A stretch of 64,000 bases of DNA. It comes from Yoonia rosea. GTDB taxonomy: Bacteria > Pseudomonadota > Alphaproteobacteria > Rhodobacterales > Rhodobacteraceae. Location: contig NZ_FTPR01000001.1 of assembly GCF_900156505.1 (NCBI RefSeq), forward strand, positions 124,001 to 188,000, given 5' to 3'. This document shows positions 28,842-37,619 of this stretch, one piece after another. The notes below the pieces were generated by a model that was not told the DNA's origin, searched no databases, and worked only from the letters and a program-made list of their open reading frames with translations. Positions within the stretch are counted from its first letter, which is position 1, and the number at the start of each line of letters is the position of its first letter. The position numbers were made by a program, and so were the translations under genes.

Positions 28842-30448
28842 ATCGGCGTTGTTGGCCCGTGCTTGAGGTAGGCAAACCCGTTGCCTTCCAGCGTGAAGGT
28901 GTCACTGCTGATCGATGCTGATTGACCCAAAGCAATCTCTGCAGGGGCTTTCATTGCCAGTTCATGGGTGTCCTTGGACAGGTTGAAAACGCAGGTCAGC
29001 GTTTCGTCCTCAGCCTGACGGGTGAAGGCCAAAAGCGGTTCCGGAAGGTTGATGAACGTTGTCTTGCCGCGTGCCAGCGCGGGGCTGTTTTTCCGGTAGG
29101 CGATCATGTCCTTGTAGTAGGACAGGATGCTGTCTGGCCCTTGCTGCTGATCCACCGCTTTTGCGGCTTGTGGTGCCTTGACGGGCAGCCAGGGCTTACC
29201 GGTTGAAAAGCCCGCATTCGGCGCGTCTTTTTCCCAGACCATCGGCGTGCGGCAGCCGTCACGGCCTTTGACCGACGGCCAGAAGCGCAATGCGGGTGGA
29301 TCGGTCAGCTCGTGATACTCCATCTCGGTTTCGGTCTGGCCCAATTCCTCGCCCTGATAGATGCCGATGGTACCTTCAAAGGACATGAGCATCGCGCAGG
29401 CAAACCGCGCCATACTGTCTTCTGACACCGCATGTTCGGCCCAGCGGGTGACCTGCCGTGGCACATCATGGTTGCTGAATGACCAATAGGGGTGCCCGTC
29501 AGGGGCGCCGCGCTGAAAACCTTCGATGCAATTGCGGAAATGCTCGGCGTTGAAATCGGGGCCCAGCATCGCAAAGCTATAGGCCATGTGCAGACGGGTA
29601 TTGCCTGCGGTATATTCGCCCATGATCTCGATGGACCGGTGGCCCATTTCGCCCACTTCGCCGACCATCATGATGTCGTCGTATTGATTGGTCAGCTTGC
29701 GCAGCTTTTCCAGAAAGCCGATGTTTTCGGGCCGTGTCTTGTTATAAAGGTTGCGCTGCATCCCATAAAGATCGGTCGCCATCACCTGTGGACGTGTTTG
29801 TGCCGGCGGGTTTGAACGCAACTCTTTATCGTGGAAATAATAGTTCACCGTATCAAGGCGGAACCCGTCCAGCCCGCGATCCAGCCAGAATTTGCAGGTC
29901 TCGAGGATTGCCTCAACGACATCAGGATTGTGGAAGTTCAGATCAGGCTGCGAGGTCAGAAAGTTGTGCTGGTAATACTGCCCGCGCTGGGGATCGAATT
30001 CCCATGCGGGGCCACCAAAATGGCTGTGCCAGTTTGTTGGGGGCGAGCCATCGGGCAGCGGATCGGCCCAGACGTACCAGTCTGATTTGTCATTATCGCG
30101 GCTCAGACGCGATTGCTTGAACCATTCATGCTTGTCCGAGGTATGCGATAGCACCTGATCGACGATCACCTTCAGGCCGCGCGCGTGCGCCTGCGCGATC
30201 ATTTCGTCAAAATCCTCCAGATCACCGAACAGCGGATCAACGGCCAGATAGTCAGACACGTCATATCCCATATCTGCCTGTGGGGATTTGAAGATCGGCG
30301 ATAGCCAGATGCAATCGACCCCAAGTTCCGCGATATGGTCAAGGCGGCTTGTGATGCCGCGCAGATCCCCGACGCCATCGCCGGTGCTGTCCTGATACGA
30401 ACGCGGATAGACCTGATAAATCACGGCACTTCGCCACCATTCGCGCAT
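28838..30448 (-). CDS. GH13 alpha-glucosidase (AglA-type)
   Basis: A 536-residue cytosolic alpha-amylase-family enzyme, likely releasing glucose from maltose, sucrose-like or isomalto-oligosaccharides. Early blocks are WWRSAVIYQVYPRSYQDSTGDGVGDLRGI and DCIWLSPIFKSPQADMGYDVSDY. The nucleophile is in GFRLDTVNYYFHD, the acid/base in MMVGEVGE and the third acid in SFSNHDVPR. The ATG at 30448, with AAGGAG ahead, is clear although the frame is open to 30727. It is divergent from urease and convergent with the glycogen operon. The operator just upstream has the same core as the one before glgB, so both units probably answer to one LacI-type regulator outside the window. Confidence 0.92.
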   Translation of the reverse strand: MREWWRSAVIYQVYPRSYQDSTGDGVGDLRGITSRLDHIAELGVDCIWLSPIFKSPQADMGYDVSDYLAVDPLFGDLEDFDEMIAQAHARGLKVIVDQVLSHTSDKHEWFKQSRLSRDNDKSDWYVWADPLPDGSPPTNWHSHFGGPAWEFDPQRGQYYQHNFLTSQPDLNFHNPDVVEAILETCKFWLDRGLDGFRLDTVNYYFHDKELRSNPPAQTRPQVMATDLYGMQRNLYNKTRPENIGFLEKLRKLTNQYDDIMMVGEVGEMGHRSIEIMGEYTAGNTRLHMAYSFAMLGPDFNAEHFRNCIEGFQRGAPDGHPYWSFSNHDVPRQVTRWAEHAVSEDSMARFACAMLMSFEGTIGIYQGEELGQTETEMEYHELTDPPALRFWPSVKGRDGCRTPMVWEKDAPNAGFSTGKPWLPVKAPQAAKAVDQQQGPDSILSYYKDMIAYRKNSPALARGKTTFINLPEPLLAFTRQAEDETLTCVFNLSKDTHELAMKAPAEIALGQSASISSDTFTLEGNGFAYLKHGPTTPI

Positions 30449-30463
30449 GATGCGGCTCCTTGT

Positions 30464-30475
30464 TTTAGCGCTAAC
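30464..30475. promoter_or_regulatory. LacI-type operator upstream of the GH13 gene
   Basis: TTTAGCGCTAAC on the plus strand, 11 of 12 bases identical to the perfect palindrome at 20084. It lies 15 bases ahead of the GH13 start, covering the expected transcription start, where a repressor would act. A weak TTTACC-17-TACGCA promoter can be drawn just upstream on the minus strand. Confidence 0.6.
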
Positions 30476-30803
30476 ATTCCTGAATTGCGTAGAGCGAAAC
30501 ACGCAAGAGGTAAACCGTCTCGGATGTAAGGCCACAGGATTTATTGCCGCGGGTGATAAATTGCCTGTTGTGGCGTGTTTTGCCTCTGCCTGTTCTCTAT
30601 GCTGCCGTGGGTTCGCTGCCAATCTAGCAGGCAGTTTACAGGTTTCCTGCGCAATAATTGTGCATCTGGCAAAAGCCGTCTCGCATCCCCTCTGAAGACC
30701 TGCCTTCGCCGCGCAGACTATGCGCAAACTCTAAGCGAAATAAGAATCCCCGGAGCATCAGATTAACCGTCCCGTCCATATCACGCCGCAAGACGCGCAA
30801 GCA
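30476..30803. other. Gene-free divergent region between alpha-glucosidase and urease genes
   Basis: No supported gene here; the short frames have no RBS or family pattern. It must hold the promoters of the GH13 gene (minus) and the urease operon (plus). I see no clear sigma-70 pair for the urease side. Confidence 0.5.
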
Positions 30804-31604
30804 GTGCAACCGCGTGCGCGGGGCAGTGCGTTTTTGACTGTGGCAGGGGATGTGACTGGGCGAACGGGGCTTGTTGATCTGCGCCATGCGGGATCGTCCA
30901 AACTGGTTTTTCCGCGCAATTTCAATGACAGCTTAGAAGCAATCCTTGTGAATACCGCAGGCGGGATCACGGGGGGCGATCACTATACACTAGCCGCGAC
31001 GGTCAAGGCCGGCGGTGCGCTGACACTGACAACACAGGCCGCCGAGCGGGCCTATCGCGCGCAAGTCAGCGAAATTGGCCGCGTTGAAACCGCCTTGACG
31101 GTCGACGCAGACGCGACGCTTCACTGGCTCCCTCAGGAATTAATCCTCTTTGATCATTGCGCTCTGCGCCGTCAGTTGCAGATCGACCTGCACGGCAATG
31201 CGAGCCTGCTGATGGTTGAACCCATCGTGCTGGGCCGTGCGGCGATGAAAGAAACACTACGCCAGATTCATTTTCAGGATCGCATTCGCATTCATCGTGA
31301 TGGTGCGCCGATCTATATTGACGGCATAGATTTTTCTGGCGACGCCGCCGCCCATGTTGCCCGCCGGGCGATTGCGGATGGTGCACGTGCGATGGCGAGC
31401 CTTGTTTTGGTCCGCTCTGATGCGGCCGCACAACTGGATACGCTGCGTGCCATGCTGCCGCCCACCGCAGGCGCCAGCCTGCTGGCCGATGATGTGCTGG
31501 TCATACGCCAGCTGGCCGAAGACAGCTTTGTGTTGCGGCGTGATCTGATGCCGATCCTCAGCCATCTGACAAATAATTCCCTGCCCATTTCATGGAGGCT
31601 TTGA
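30804..31604 (+). CDS. ureD: Urease accessory protein UreD
   Basis: A 266-residue scaffold that, with UreF and UreG, delivers nickel to the urease apoenzyme. The family blocks are visible: GRTGLVDLRHAGSSKLVFPR, LVNTAGGITGGDHYTLAATV (the ITGGD signature), LTTQAAERAYRA and LHWLPQELILFDHC. The start is uncertain: the GTG at 30804 has no good ribosome site, while an in-frame ATT at 30762 has CGGAG seven bases ahead and would add 14 residues. First gene of ureDABCEFG, 3 bases ahead of ureA. Confidence 0.9.
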   Translation: MQPRARGSAFLTVAGDVTGRTGLVDLRHAGSSKLVFPRNFNDSLEAILVNTAGGITGGDHYTLAATVKAGGALTLTTQAAERAYRAQVSEIGRVETALTVDADATLHWLPQELILFDHCALRRQLQIDLHGNASLLMVEPIVLGRAAMKETLRQIHFQDRIRIHRDGAPIYIDGIDFSGDAAAHVARRAIADGARAMASLVLVRSDAAAQLDTLRAMLPPTAGASLLADDVLVIRQLAEDSFVLRRDLMPILSHLTNNSLPISWRL

Positions 31605-31607
31605 GCC

Positions 31608-31910
31608 ATGCAACTGACCCCCCGCGAAAAAGACAAATTGCTGATCGCCATGGCCGCCGAGGTGGCGCGCAAGCGGCTGGCGCGCGGCGTGAAACTCAAC
31701 CATCCCGAGGCGATTGCCCTGATCACCGATGCGGTGGTGGAGGGCGCACGCGATGGCCGCTCTGTCGCTGATATGATGGAGGCGGGCGGGCGAGTTGTCA
31801 GCAAAGAGCAGTGCATGGAGGGCATCGCCGAGATGATCCACGAAGTGCAGGTCGAGGCCACGTTTCCCGACGGCACAAAACTTGTCACAGTTCACAACCC
31901 AATCAGGTAG
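31608..31910 (+). CDS. ureA: Urease subunit gamma
   Basis: A 100-residue structural subunit, near identical in layout to other bacterial gamma subunits: [22 protein letters not shown] at the start, [26 protein letters not shown] in the middle and [21 protein letters not shown] at the end. It packs with the beta and alpha subunits into the (abc)3 enzyme in the cytosol. Separate gamma and beta genes, rather than the Helicobacter-type fusion. Six bases separate it from ureB. Confidence 0.96.
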   Translation: MQLTPREKDKLLIAMAAEVARKRLARGVKLNHPEAIALITDAVVEGARDGRSVADMMEAGGRVVSKEQCMEGIAEMIHEVQVEATFPDGTKLVTVHNPIR

Positions 31911-31916
31911 GCGCAT

Positions 31917-32222
31917 ATGATCCCCGGAGAACTCTTTCCCGCTGACGGCAATCTTGTTTTGAACGCAGGCGCGGCCGCAATCACCCTGATGGTGGCCAAC
32001 ACAGGTGACAGGCCGGTGCAGGTCGGTAGCCATTACCATTTTGCCGAAACCAACCCTGCGCTCGATTTTGATCGTGCTGCGGCCCGCGGTATGCGTCTTG
32101 ATATCGCATCCGGCACGGCGGTGCGGTTTGAACCGGGCCAGCGCCGCGAGGTGCAGCTGATCCCGATCAGTGGCGCGCGCCGCATTTTCGGCTTTAACCA
32201 ACAAATCATGGGGGACCTGTAA
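31917..32222 (+). CDS. ureB: Urease subunit beta
   Basis: A 101-residue structural subunit. [17 protein letters not shown] begins the protein and the core [28 protein letters not shown] carries the family signature; [13 protein letters not shown] closes it. It has no catalytic residues of its own and stabilises the alpha subunit's active-site flap. Its TAA stop overlaps the ureC ATG by one base, so the structural subunits are translationally coupled. Confidence 0.96.
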   Translation: MIPGELFPADGNLVLNAGAAAITLMVANTGDRPVQVGSHYHFAETNPALDFDRAAARGMRLDIASGTAVRFEPGQRREVQLIPISGARRIFGFNQQIMGDL

Positions 32223-33931
32223 TGCCTGTTGAGATTTCCCGCGCGCATTACGCCGCAATGTACGGACCGACCACGGGCGACAAGCTGCGCCTTGCCGATA
32301 CCGATCTGGTGATCGAGGTTGAGCGCGACCTGACCACCTATGGCGAAGAGGTGAAATTCGGCGGCGGCAAGGTGATCCGCGATGGTATGGGCCAATCACA
32401 GGTCACGCGTGCCGGTGGTGCAGTTGATACCGTCATAACCAACGCGCTGATCGTCGATCACTCCGGCATCTACAAGGCTGATGTTGCGCTCAAAGACGGT
32501 TTGATCCACGCCATCGGCAAGGCAGGCAACCCTGATACCCAGCCCGGTGTCGACATTATCGTCGGCCCTGGGACCGAGGTCATTGCTGGTGAGGGCCGTA
32601 TCCTGACCGCAGGCGGCATGGACAGCCATATCCATTTTATCTGCCCGCAGCAGATGGAAGACTCGCTGCATTCCGGTGTCACCACCTGCTTTGGTGGCGG
32701 TACGGGGCCAGCGCATGGCACATTGGCGACGACCTGCACCCCCGGTCCGTGGCATATCGGGCGGATGCTGCAAAGCTTTGATGGTATTGCGATGAATATC
32801 GGCCTGTCGGGCAAAGGCAACGCCAGCCAACCCGAGGCTTTGGTCGAAATGGTCAAAGGTGGCGCCTGTGCGCTGAAACTCCACGAGGATTGGGGCACAA
32901 CACCTGCCGCAATTGATTGCTGTCTGTCGGTGGCCGATGACATGGATGTGCAGGTCATGATCCATACCGATACGCTGAATGAATCCGGCTTTGTGGAGCA
33001 CACCGTCGGCGCGATCAAAGGCCGCACGATCCATGCCTTCCATACTGAGGGCGCAGGTGGCGGCCATGCCCCTGATATCATCAAGATTTGTGGTGATGCC
33101 AATGTGCTGCCGTCCTCAACCAACCCGACACGGCCTTTCACCGTCAATACGCTGGAAGAGCATCTCGACATGCTGATGGTCTGTCACCATCTGGACAAAT
33201 CCATCCCCGAGGATATCGCCTTTGCCGAAAGCCGTATCCGTCGCGAAACGATTGCCGCCGAGGATATTTTGCATGATATCGGTGCGTTCTCGATTATCGC
33301 CTCGGACAGTCAGGCCATGGGCCGCGTGGGCGAGGTGGTTATCCGTACTTGGCAGACTGCCGATAAGATGAAGAAACAACGCGGGCGTCTGGCTGATGAA
33401 ACAGGTGAAAACGACAACATGCGTGTGCGCCGCTATATTGCGAAATACACGATCAACCCTGCAATCGCCCAAGGTGTAAGCCATGCCATTGGTGATATCA
33501 GTGTCGGTAAACGCGCCGATCTGGTGCTGTGGTCGCCTGCGTTTTTCGGGGTCAAGCCCGAGATGGTGTTGATGGGCGGTATGATCGTTGTGGCGCAGAT
33601 GGGTGATCCCAATGCCTCGATTCCCACACCGCAGCCTGTTTATACGCGGGCCATGTTCGGCGCTTACGGCAGCGCGCTGCGCAACACATCCGTAACCTTT
33701 ATTTCGGGTGCGGCCGAGACGGCGGGATTGCGTGACAATCTTGGTTTGGCCAAGCAAACCGTGGCGATCAAGAACACGCGCAACATCAGTAAGGCGGATA
33801 TGGTGCTGAACACGGCCTTGCCGAAAATCGAAGTGCATCCTGAAACCTATGAGGTGCGCGCCGATGGTGAATTGCTGACCTGTGAACCTGCGCAAAGCCT
33901 TCCGATGGCGCAACGCTATTTCATGTTCTGA
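32222..33931 (+). CDS. ureC: Urease subunit alpha (catalytic)
   Basis: A 569-residue nickel amidohydrolase that splits urea to ammonia and carbamate. The active site is complete: His136 and His138 in [11 protein letters not shown], the carbamylated Lys219 in [15 protein letters not shown], His248 in MIHTDTLN, His274 in [15 protein letters not shown], His322 in [12 protein letters not shown] (mobile flap) and Asp362 in [10 protein letters not shown]. Length is standard for bacterial UreC. The operon around it carries ureD, E, F and G for nickel insertion, but no nickel or urea transporter is present in the window. Confidence 0.98.
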   Translation: MPVEISRAHYAAMYGPTTGDKLRLADTDLVIEVERDLTTYGEEVKFGGGKVIRDGMGQSQVTRAGGAVDTVITNALIVDHSGIYKADVALKDGLIHAIGKAGNPDTQPGVDIIVGPGTEVIAGEGRILTAGGMDSHIHFICPQQMEDSLHSGVTTCFGGGTGPAHGTLATTCTPGPWHIGRMLQSFDGIAMNIGLSGKGNASQPEALVEMVKGGACALKLHEDWGTTPAAIDCCLSVADDMDVQVMIHTDTLNESGFVEHTVGAIKGRTIHAFHTEGAGGGHAPDIIKICGDANVLPSSTNPTRPFTVNTLEEHLDMLMVCHHLDKSIPEDIAFAESRIRRETIAAEDILHDIGAFSIIASDSQAMGRVGEVVIRTWQTADKMKKQRGRLADETGENDNMRVRRYIAKYTINPAIAQGVSHAIGDISVGKRADLVLWSPAFFGVKPEMVLMGGMIVVAQMGDPNASIPTPQPVYTRAMFGAYGSALRNTSVTFISGAAETAGLRDNLGLAKQTVAIKNTRNISKADMVLNTALPKIEVHPETYEVRADGELLTCEPAQSLPMAQRYFMF

Positions 33932-33939
33932 GGGACGCC

Positions 33940-34413
33940 ATGCAACAGATACCCATCGGGCAAACTATTCACCGTGCCGGGCAATGGTCCGGTGGGGTCG
34001 CAGTTTGCGAACTGGATTATGCAGCCAGATTCTTGCGCCGCAAGCGGTTGACAACGACAGAGAATGAACCTTTTTTGATTGATCTCGCGCAGACCACATC
34101 ACTTAATCATGGGGATGCTCTGGAACTTGATGACGGGCGCTTGGTTGAAATCCGTGCGGCAGAAGAGGCGCTCTACCGTGTGACTGCACCGGACCTTGTG
34201 CGCGTCGCGTGGCATGTGGGCAACCGCCATACGCCCTGCCAGATTGCTGGCGATCATCTGTTGATCCTCGCTGATCCGGTGATCGGACATATGCTGGAAC
34301 ATGTCGGTGCAACGGTCACACCTGTGACGGCGGCCTTTACGCCCGAAGGTGGCGCATACGGTCACGGGCGGACCCATTCGCACGAACACGTTGCCACGGC
34401 CCATGACCACTAA
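33940..34413 (+). CDS. ureE: Urease accessory protein UreE (nickel chaperone)
   Basis: A 157-residue protein that carries Ni2+ to the UreDFG complex. The N-terminal peptide-binding half (RAGQWSGGVAVCELDYAARFLRRKRLTTTENEPFLIDL) is followed by the metal-binding half with WHVGNRHTPCQIAGDHLLILADPVIGHML. The C-terminus ends in a His-rich tail ([16 protein letters not shown]), seven histidines in 16 residues, a nickel store as in several UreE proteins. Its last 11 bases overlap the start of ureF. Confidence 0.93.
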   Translation: MQQIPIGQTIHRAGQWSGGVAVCELDYAARFLRRKRLTTTENEPFLIDLAQTTSLNHGDALELDDGRLVEIRAAEEALYRVTAPDLVRVAWHVGNRHTPCQIAGDHLLILADPVIGHMLEHVGATVTPVTAAFTPEGGAYGHGRTHSHEHVATAHDH

Positions 34414-35050
34414 CCGCGATATTCTGACCTTGGCGCAATGGTTGTCGCCTGCCTTTCCTGTGGGGGCCTTTGCCTATTCGCACGGGCTAGAGGCGGCGGT
34501 GCGGGCGGGGTGGGTTGCCTCGGGGGCCGACCTTGCGGAATGGCTGGAGGATGTGATTGCCAACGGTAGTGGGCGCAATGATTGTATCCTGTTACGCGCG
34601 GCTTACGCCGCCGAAGATGATGCAGCGCTGGGCGGTGTTGACGCATTGGCGCGTGCGTTTGCCGCGTCGCGCGAACGGCAGTTGGAACAAGCCCAGCAAG
34701 GGGCCGCATTTTGCAAAACTTCAGCGGCGATTTGGGGGGGTGACGCGGTCGCTTACCTTTATCCCGTGGCCGTCGGGGCCGCAGCTGCCAAGCTGCGGAT
34801 TGATCCGGAATTGACGGCGGCGATGTACCTGCAAGCGGTGGCCAGCAATCTGATTGCCGCCGCGCAACGTCTGATGCCGCTGGGCCAGACAGAAGGGCAG
34901 GCGGTGCTCTCGGCCCTTGCCCCGCTCTGCGAAGAGGTGGCGCAATCGACAGCCAGCCTGGCTTGTGATGATCTGCAAAGCACCGCCTTTCTGTCCGATA
35001 TCGCCGCCATGCGGCATGAAGTTCAACAACCAAGGATATTTCGCACATGA
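34403..35050 (+). CDS. ureF: Urease accessory protein UreF
   Basis: A 215-residue all-helical protein that bridges UreD and UreG. The family start [29 protein letters not shown] is clear and fixes the ATG at 34403, even though the frame is open from 34349. The late motif [23 protein letters not shown] is also typical. It overlaps ureE by 11 bases and ureG by four (ATGA). Confidence 0.92.
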   Translation: MTTNRDILTLAQWLSPAFPVGAFAYSHGLEAAVRAGWVASGADLAEWLEDVIANGSGRNDCILLRAAYAAEDDAALGGVDALARAFAASRERQLEQAQQGAAFCKTSAAIWGGDAVAYLYPVAVGAAAAKLRIDPELTAAMYLQAVASNLIAAAQRLMPLGQTEGQAVLSALAPLCEEVAQSTASLACDDLQSTAFLSDIAAMRHEVQQPRIFRT

Positions 35051-35670
35051 CCAGAATGAACGGTCCGCTGCGGGTCGGGATCGGTGGCCCCGTGGGTGCG
35101 GGCAAGACGACATTGACAGCCGCACTCGCCCGCGCACTGCACCCCGCCTATTCGATCGGGGTGATCACAAATGATATCTATACCCAAGAAGACGCCGAAG
35201 CCCTGATGCGGATGCAAATTCTGCCGCAAGACCGTGTGATCGGTGTGGAAACAGGCGGTTGCCCGCATACGGCAATCCGCGAGGATGCCTCGATCAATCT
35301 GGCGGCTGTGGCCGAGATGCAAAAGCGCCACGCCGTGCTTGATCTGGTGTTGATCGAAAGCGGGGGTGACAATCTCTCTGCCACGTTCAGCCCCGAACTG
35401 GCCGATCTGACGATCTATGTCATTGATGTTGCCGCAGGCGAGGAAATTCCGCGCAAAGGCGGACCTGCGATTACACGCTCCGACCTTTTGGTGATCAATA
35501 AGACCGATCTTGCCCCCCATGTGGGTGCCTCACTTGACGTGATGGAACGCGACAGCAAACGCATGCGCGGTGATGGCCCGTTCGTGTTTTGCGCGCTGCG
35601 ACACGGCAAAGGCGTTGAGGCTGTGGTGGATTTTATCAAACAAGCGGGCGGGCTCAGGGTCGCAGCATAG
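35047..35670 (+). CDS. ureG: Urease accessory GTPase UreG
   Basis: A 207-residue SIMIBI GTPase that powers nickel insertion. The P-loop is [17 protein letters not shown] at residues 10-26; [15 protein letters not shown] and the metal-linked [19 protein letters not shown] (Cys-Pro-His motif) follow; [16 protein letters not shown] is the guanine-binding segment. It is the last gene of the urease operon. Its final 17 bases overlap the end of the LysE gene on the other strand, so no separate terminator is seen. Confidence 0.96.
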   Translation: MTRMNGPLRVGIGGPVGAGKTTLTAALARALHPAYSIGVITNDIYTQEDAEALMRMQILPQDRVIGVETGGCPHTAIREDASINLAAVAEMQKRHAVLDLVLIESGGDNLSATFSPELADLTIYVIDVAAGEEIPRKGGPAITRSDLLVINKTDLAPHVGASLDVMERDSKRMRGDGPFVFCALRHGKGVEAVVDFIKQAGGLRVAA

Positions 35671-36253
35671 GGTAAAGCGAGACCACCAGAAGCACCGCCA
35701 TTGTTATATTGAACACGCGGAGCCGCCGCGCAGAGCCAAGCCAGCGGCGCACCTGCACCCCCATCCACGCCCAGATCGTGACTGAAGGCAGATTTACAGC
35801 AGAAAAGATCAGCGCGACCATCACCGAGCCGAGGATGACGCCCCGATCTTGGGGTGCGTAGGCGCTGATTGCGGTGATTGCCATGAACCACGCTTTGGGG
35901 TTGACCCATTGAAAAGCTGCGGCCTGCAGGAATGTAAACGGTTTGCCGGTAACTTCCTTTGCCTCGGGCGGGACAGCATTGGCGATTTTCCAAGCCAGCC
36001 ATAACATATAGGCAGCGCTGAGGACCTTCAGGACGATGTTCAGGACAGGGTAGGTGGTAAAGATCTGGAGCAAGACAATACCAACCATTGCAACCATAAA
36101 CGCATGGCCAATTGATATCCCCAGCATATGCGGGACAGTGCGCCGTAAACCGTAATTTGCACCCGAGGCCATGAGCATCAGGTTATTGGGGCCGGGTGTG
36201 ACCGAACTTGCAAAGGCAAAGCCGACGAGCGCGATAAGGATTTCGTATGTCAT
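35654..36253 (-). CDS. LysE/RhtB family amino-acid exporter
   Basis: A 199-residue inner-membrane protein with about six hydrophobic segments. The family start ([43 protein letters not shown]) and the middle block [16 protein letters not shown] are diagnostic. It likely exports a neutral or basic amino acid. ATG 36253 was chosen over earlier starts because it places the first helix correctly. It is divergent from an Lrp/AsnC gene, the usual partner that turns such exporters on when the amino acid accumulates. Confidence 0.92.
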   Translation of the reverse strand: MTYEILIALVGFAFASSVTPGPNNLMLMASGANYGLRRTVPHMLGISIGHAFMVAMVGIVLLQIFTTYPVLNIVLKVLSAAYMLWLAWKIANAVPPEAKEVTGKPFTFLQAAAFQWVNPKAWFMAITAISAYAPQDRGVILGSVMVALIFSAVNLPSVTIWAWMGVQVRRWLGSARRLRVFNITMAVLLVVSLYPMLRP

Positions 36254-36261
36254 TGCGCAAT
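36252..36261. promoter_or_regulatory. Palindrome ATTGCGCAAT in the divergent exporter/Lrp region
   Basis: A 10-base perfect dyad that overlaps the exporter's start codon. ATTGCC repeats follow nearby, as expected for Lrp-type multi-site binding. Weak evidence on its own. Confidence 0.3.
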
Positions 36262-36325
36262 AATACGCGTCAACGGGCACAATGAAATTGCCAAGATGCG
36301 GTGTATTGCCGTAAATGTGCAACCT

Positions 36326-36778
36326 ATGGCGAAGATTGATCAAATGAACGACAGAATATTGCGAGCTTTATCGCGCGACGGCCGCATCAGCAATCTGCAA
36401 TTGGCAGACGAGGTCGGCCTGTCGCCATCGGCCTGCCTGCGGCGGGTGCAGGAACTGGAACGCAGCGGCGTGATCAAAGGCTACCGCGCGCGTCTTGATC
36501 CGGTGCTGACGGGGCGGGCCTATGTGGTTTACGTCGCGGTGGGGCTATCCGAGCATACCAAAGCGGCGCAAACCGGTTTCGAGCAGGCGATGGCATACGC
36601 TGACGAAGTCACAGAGTGTCATAATGTAGCTGGGGCGTTCGAATACATGCTGCGCGTCGAAGTGGCCGATTTGCCAGCGTATAAGGCGTTTCACACGGAA
36701 ACGCTGGGCACTGTACCGCATGTGCGGTCGATCACGAGTTATATGGTCATGGGCTCGCCGAAGGATGTAAGAGGGTAG
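36326..36778 (+). CDS. Lrp/AsnC family transcriptional regulator
   Basis: A 150-residue regulator. The N-terminal HTH (KIDQMNDRILRALSRDGRISNLQLADEVGLSPSACLRRVQELERSGVIKGYRA) is the classic Lrp domain. The C-terminal RAM sensor domain (VYVAVGLSEHTKAAQTGFEQAM; VTECHNVAGAFEYMLRVEVADLPAYKAF) binds amino acids. ATG 36326 places the HTH at residue 3; earlier starts are less likely. It is divergent from the LysE exporter 72 bases away and is likely its activator. It is followed within 5 bases by a small membrane protein gene. Confidence 0.93.
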   Translation: MAKIDQMNDRILRALSRDGRISNLQLADEVGLSPSACLRRVQELERSGVIKGYRARLDPVLTGRAYVVYVAVGLSEHTKAAQTGFEQAMAYADEVTECHNVAGAFEYMLRVEVADLPAYKAFHTETLGTVPHVRSITSYMVMGSPKDVRG

Positions 36779-36782
36779 CGTT

Positions 36783-37328
36783 TTGCCAGTTCTGGAACCA
36801 AGGACCATCCGCTCAGGCAGGAAAGGCCCTGCCGTTGTTACGGCCGCAGTCTTTCTTTTGATGGCGGCGTTTCCGGCAATGCTCTTGTGTTTCACGGTGT
36901 ACTTCACGGGTTGGCGTCCAGGTGATCCGGTCGTCAGGGCCTTGATGGGGGCCACGTTCATGCTTGTGATGTTGTCGTGGCTGGCTTGGCGTTTCTTGCC
37001 GATGCGCGTGGCGGAAGTGACGTTTGACGTGACTGGGATCACGTTTTGCGAGATGCAAAATGGCAAGACCCGCTTCGTGCGTCAGACAATTGCATGGTCC
37101 GAAATTTACGCGCTGTTGGGGACCGGAAGAAAGAGTTTCTTTGGTGTCGAATTGCACACCAATGGCCCGCCGCCAGGGCGTCGGATCGTGACGTCGGTTT
37201 CGGGCGGCGGTTTCGTTGTCCGCATCGCAGTCCCCTATGCGAAGACAGCAGGGTACCATGTTAAACCGGTCTTCACGGACGGATTTTTGTCAGAAGAAAT
37301 CTGGAAGCTGTTCAAGACCGATAGCTGA
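36783..37328 (+). CDS. Hypothetical membrane protein with two transmembrane segments
   Basis: A 181-residue protein, not recognised. It has hydrophobic segments at residues about 16-40 (AVVTAAVFLLMAAFPAMLLCFTVYF) and 53-71 (ALMGATFMLVMLSWLAWRFL). A soluble C-terminal domain of beta-type follows (VTFDVTGITFCEMQNGKTRFVRQTIAWSEIYAL), in the style of small PH-like membrane-anchored domains. The start is a TTG at 36783 with GAGGG about ten bases ahead; no ATG gives a sensible N-terminus. It lies 5 bases after the Lrp gene, so it may be co-transcribed. Confidence 0.65.
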   Translation: MPVLEPRTIRSGRKGPAVVTAAVFLLMAAFPAMLLCFTVYFTGWRPGDPVVRALMGATFMLVMLSWLAWRFLPMRVAEVTFDVTGITFCEMQNGKTRFVRQTIAWSEIYALLGTGRKSFFGVELHTNGPPPGRRIVTSVSGGGFVVRIAVPYAKTAGYHVKPVFTDGFLSEEIWKLFKTDS

Positions 37329-37343
37329 ATTGCTTGCTTGCCA

Positions 37344-37384
37344 TAAAAAAACGGCCATGCCCGGGAGGAGGTGGACATGACCGT
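37344..37384 (-). ncRNA. CcsR-like hairpin, last unit, doubling as terminator
   Basis: A 9-pair stem with one G-U (arms 37376-37384 and 37351-37359) presents CCTCCTCCC (37363-37371). A run of T on the minus strand (37344-37351) follows directly, so the hairpin also ends the transcript. Confidence 0.82.
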
Positions 37385-37396
37385 CTTTATTTATCA

Positions 37397-37436
37397 GCGC
37401 CTCCTTGCGTCTCGGGAGGAGAAGAAGCAAGGCGCG
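37397..37436 (-). ncRNA. CcsR-like hairpin, sixth unit, with a shortened loop motif
   Basis: A CCTTGC/GCAAGG stem (37403-37408 and 37427-37432) with outer GCGC pairing. The loop has CTCCTCCC (37414-37421), preceded by TTCTT instead of the C of the other units, so one repeat of the motif is eroded. Confidence 0.7.
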
Positions 37437-37440
37437 TCCT

Positions 37441-37480
37441 CGCTGGCGTTGCTCGGGAGGAGGTGAGCGCGGCCTGCGGT
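37441..37480 (-). ncRNA. CcsR-like hairpin, fifth unit
   Basis: A short GCTC/GAGC inner stem (37451-37454 and 37465-37468) closes a loop with CCTCCTCCC (37455-37463). The outer pairing is partial, so this is the weakest stem of the array. Confidence 0.65.
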
Positions 37481-37484
37481 ATCA

Positions 37485-37519
37485 TCGGTTCCACCCGGGA
37501 GGAGGATGGGCGGTTCCGA
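37485..37519 (-). ncRNA. CcsR-like hairpin, fourth unit
   Basis: Stem of TCGG/CCGA, an AA-AA internal loop, two GC pairs, a G-U pair and CCC/GGG closing a loop with CCTCCTCCC (37497-37505). The G-U is a mismatch on the plus strand. Confidence 0.72.
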
Positions 37520-37536
37520 AACTGGTGTTATAAAGC

Positions 37537-37566
37537 GGCGGCACCCGGGAGGAGGTGGATGCCGCC
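37537..37566 (-). ncRNA. CcsR-like hairpin, third unit
   Basis: A perfect 7-base GGCGGCA/TGCCGCC stem (37537-37543 and 37560-37566), extended by two more pairs past a bulge. CCTCCTCCC is at 37547-37555. Confidence 0.78.
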
Positions 37567-37577
37567 ACCTTATTGCT

Positions 37578-37619
37578 GACCCAAAGCCTCGGGAGGAGGT
37601 GAAGCGATGGGCCTTGGTC
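37578..37619 (-). ncRNA. CcsR-like hairpin, second unit on the transcript
   Basis: The stem GACCAAGGC pairs with GCTTTGGGTC with one bulged G and one G-U pair on the minus strand. The motif CCTCCTCCC is at 37591-37599 within a wider loop. Confidence 0.72.
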
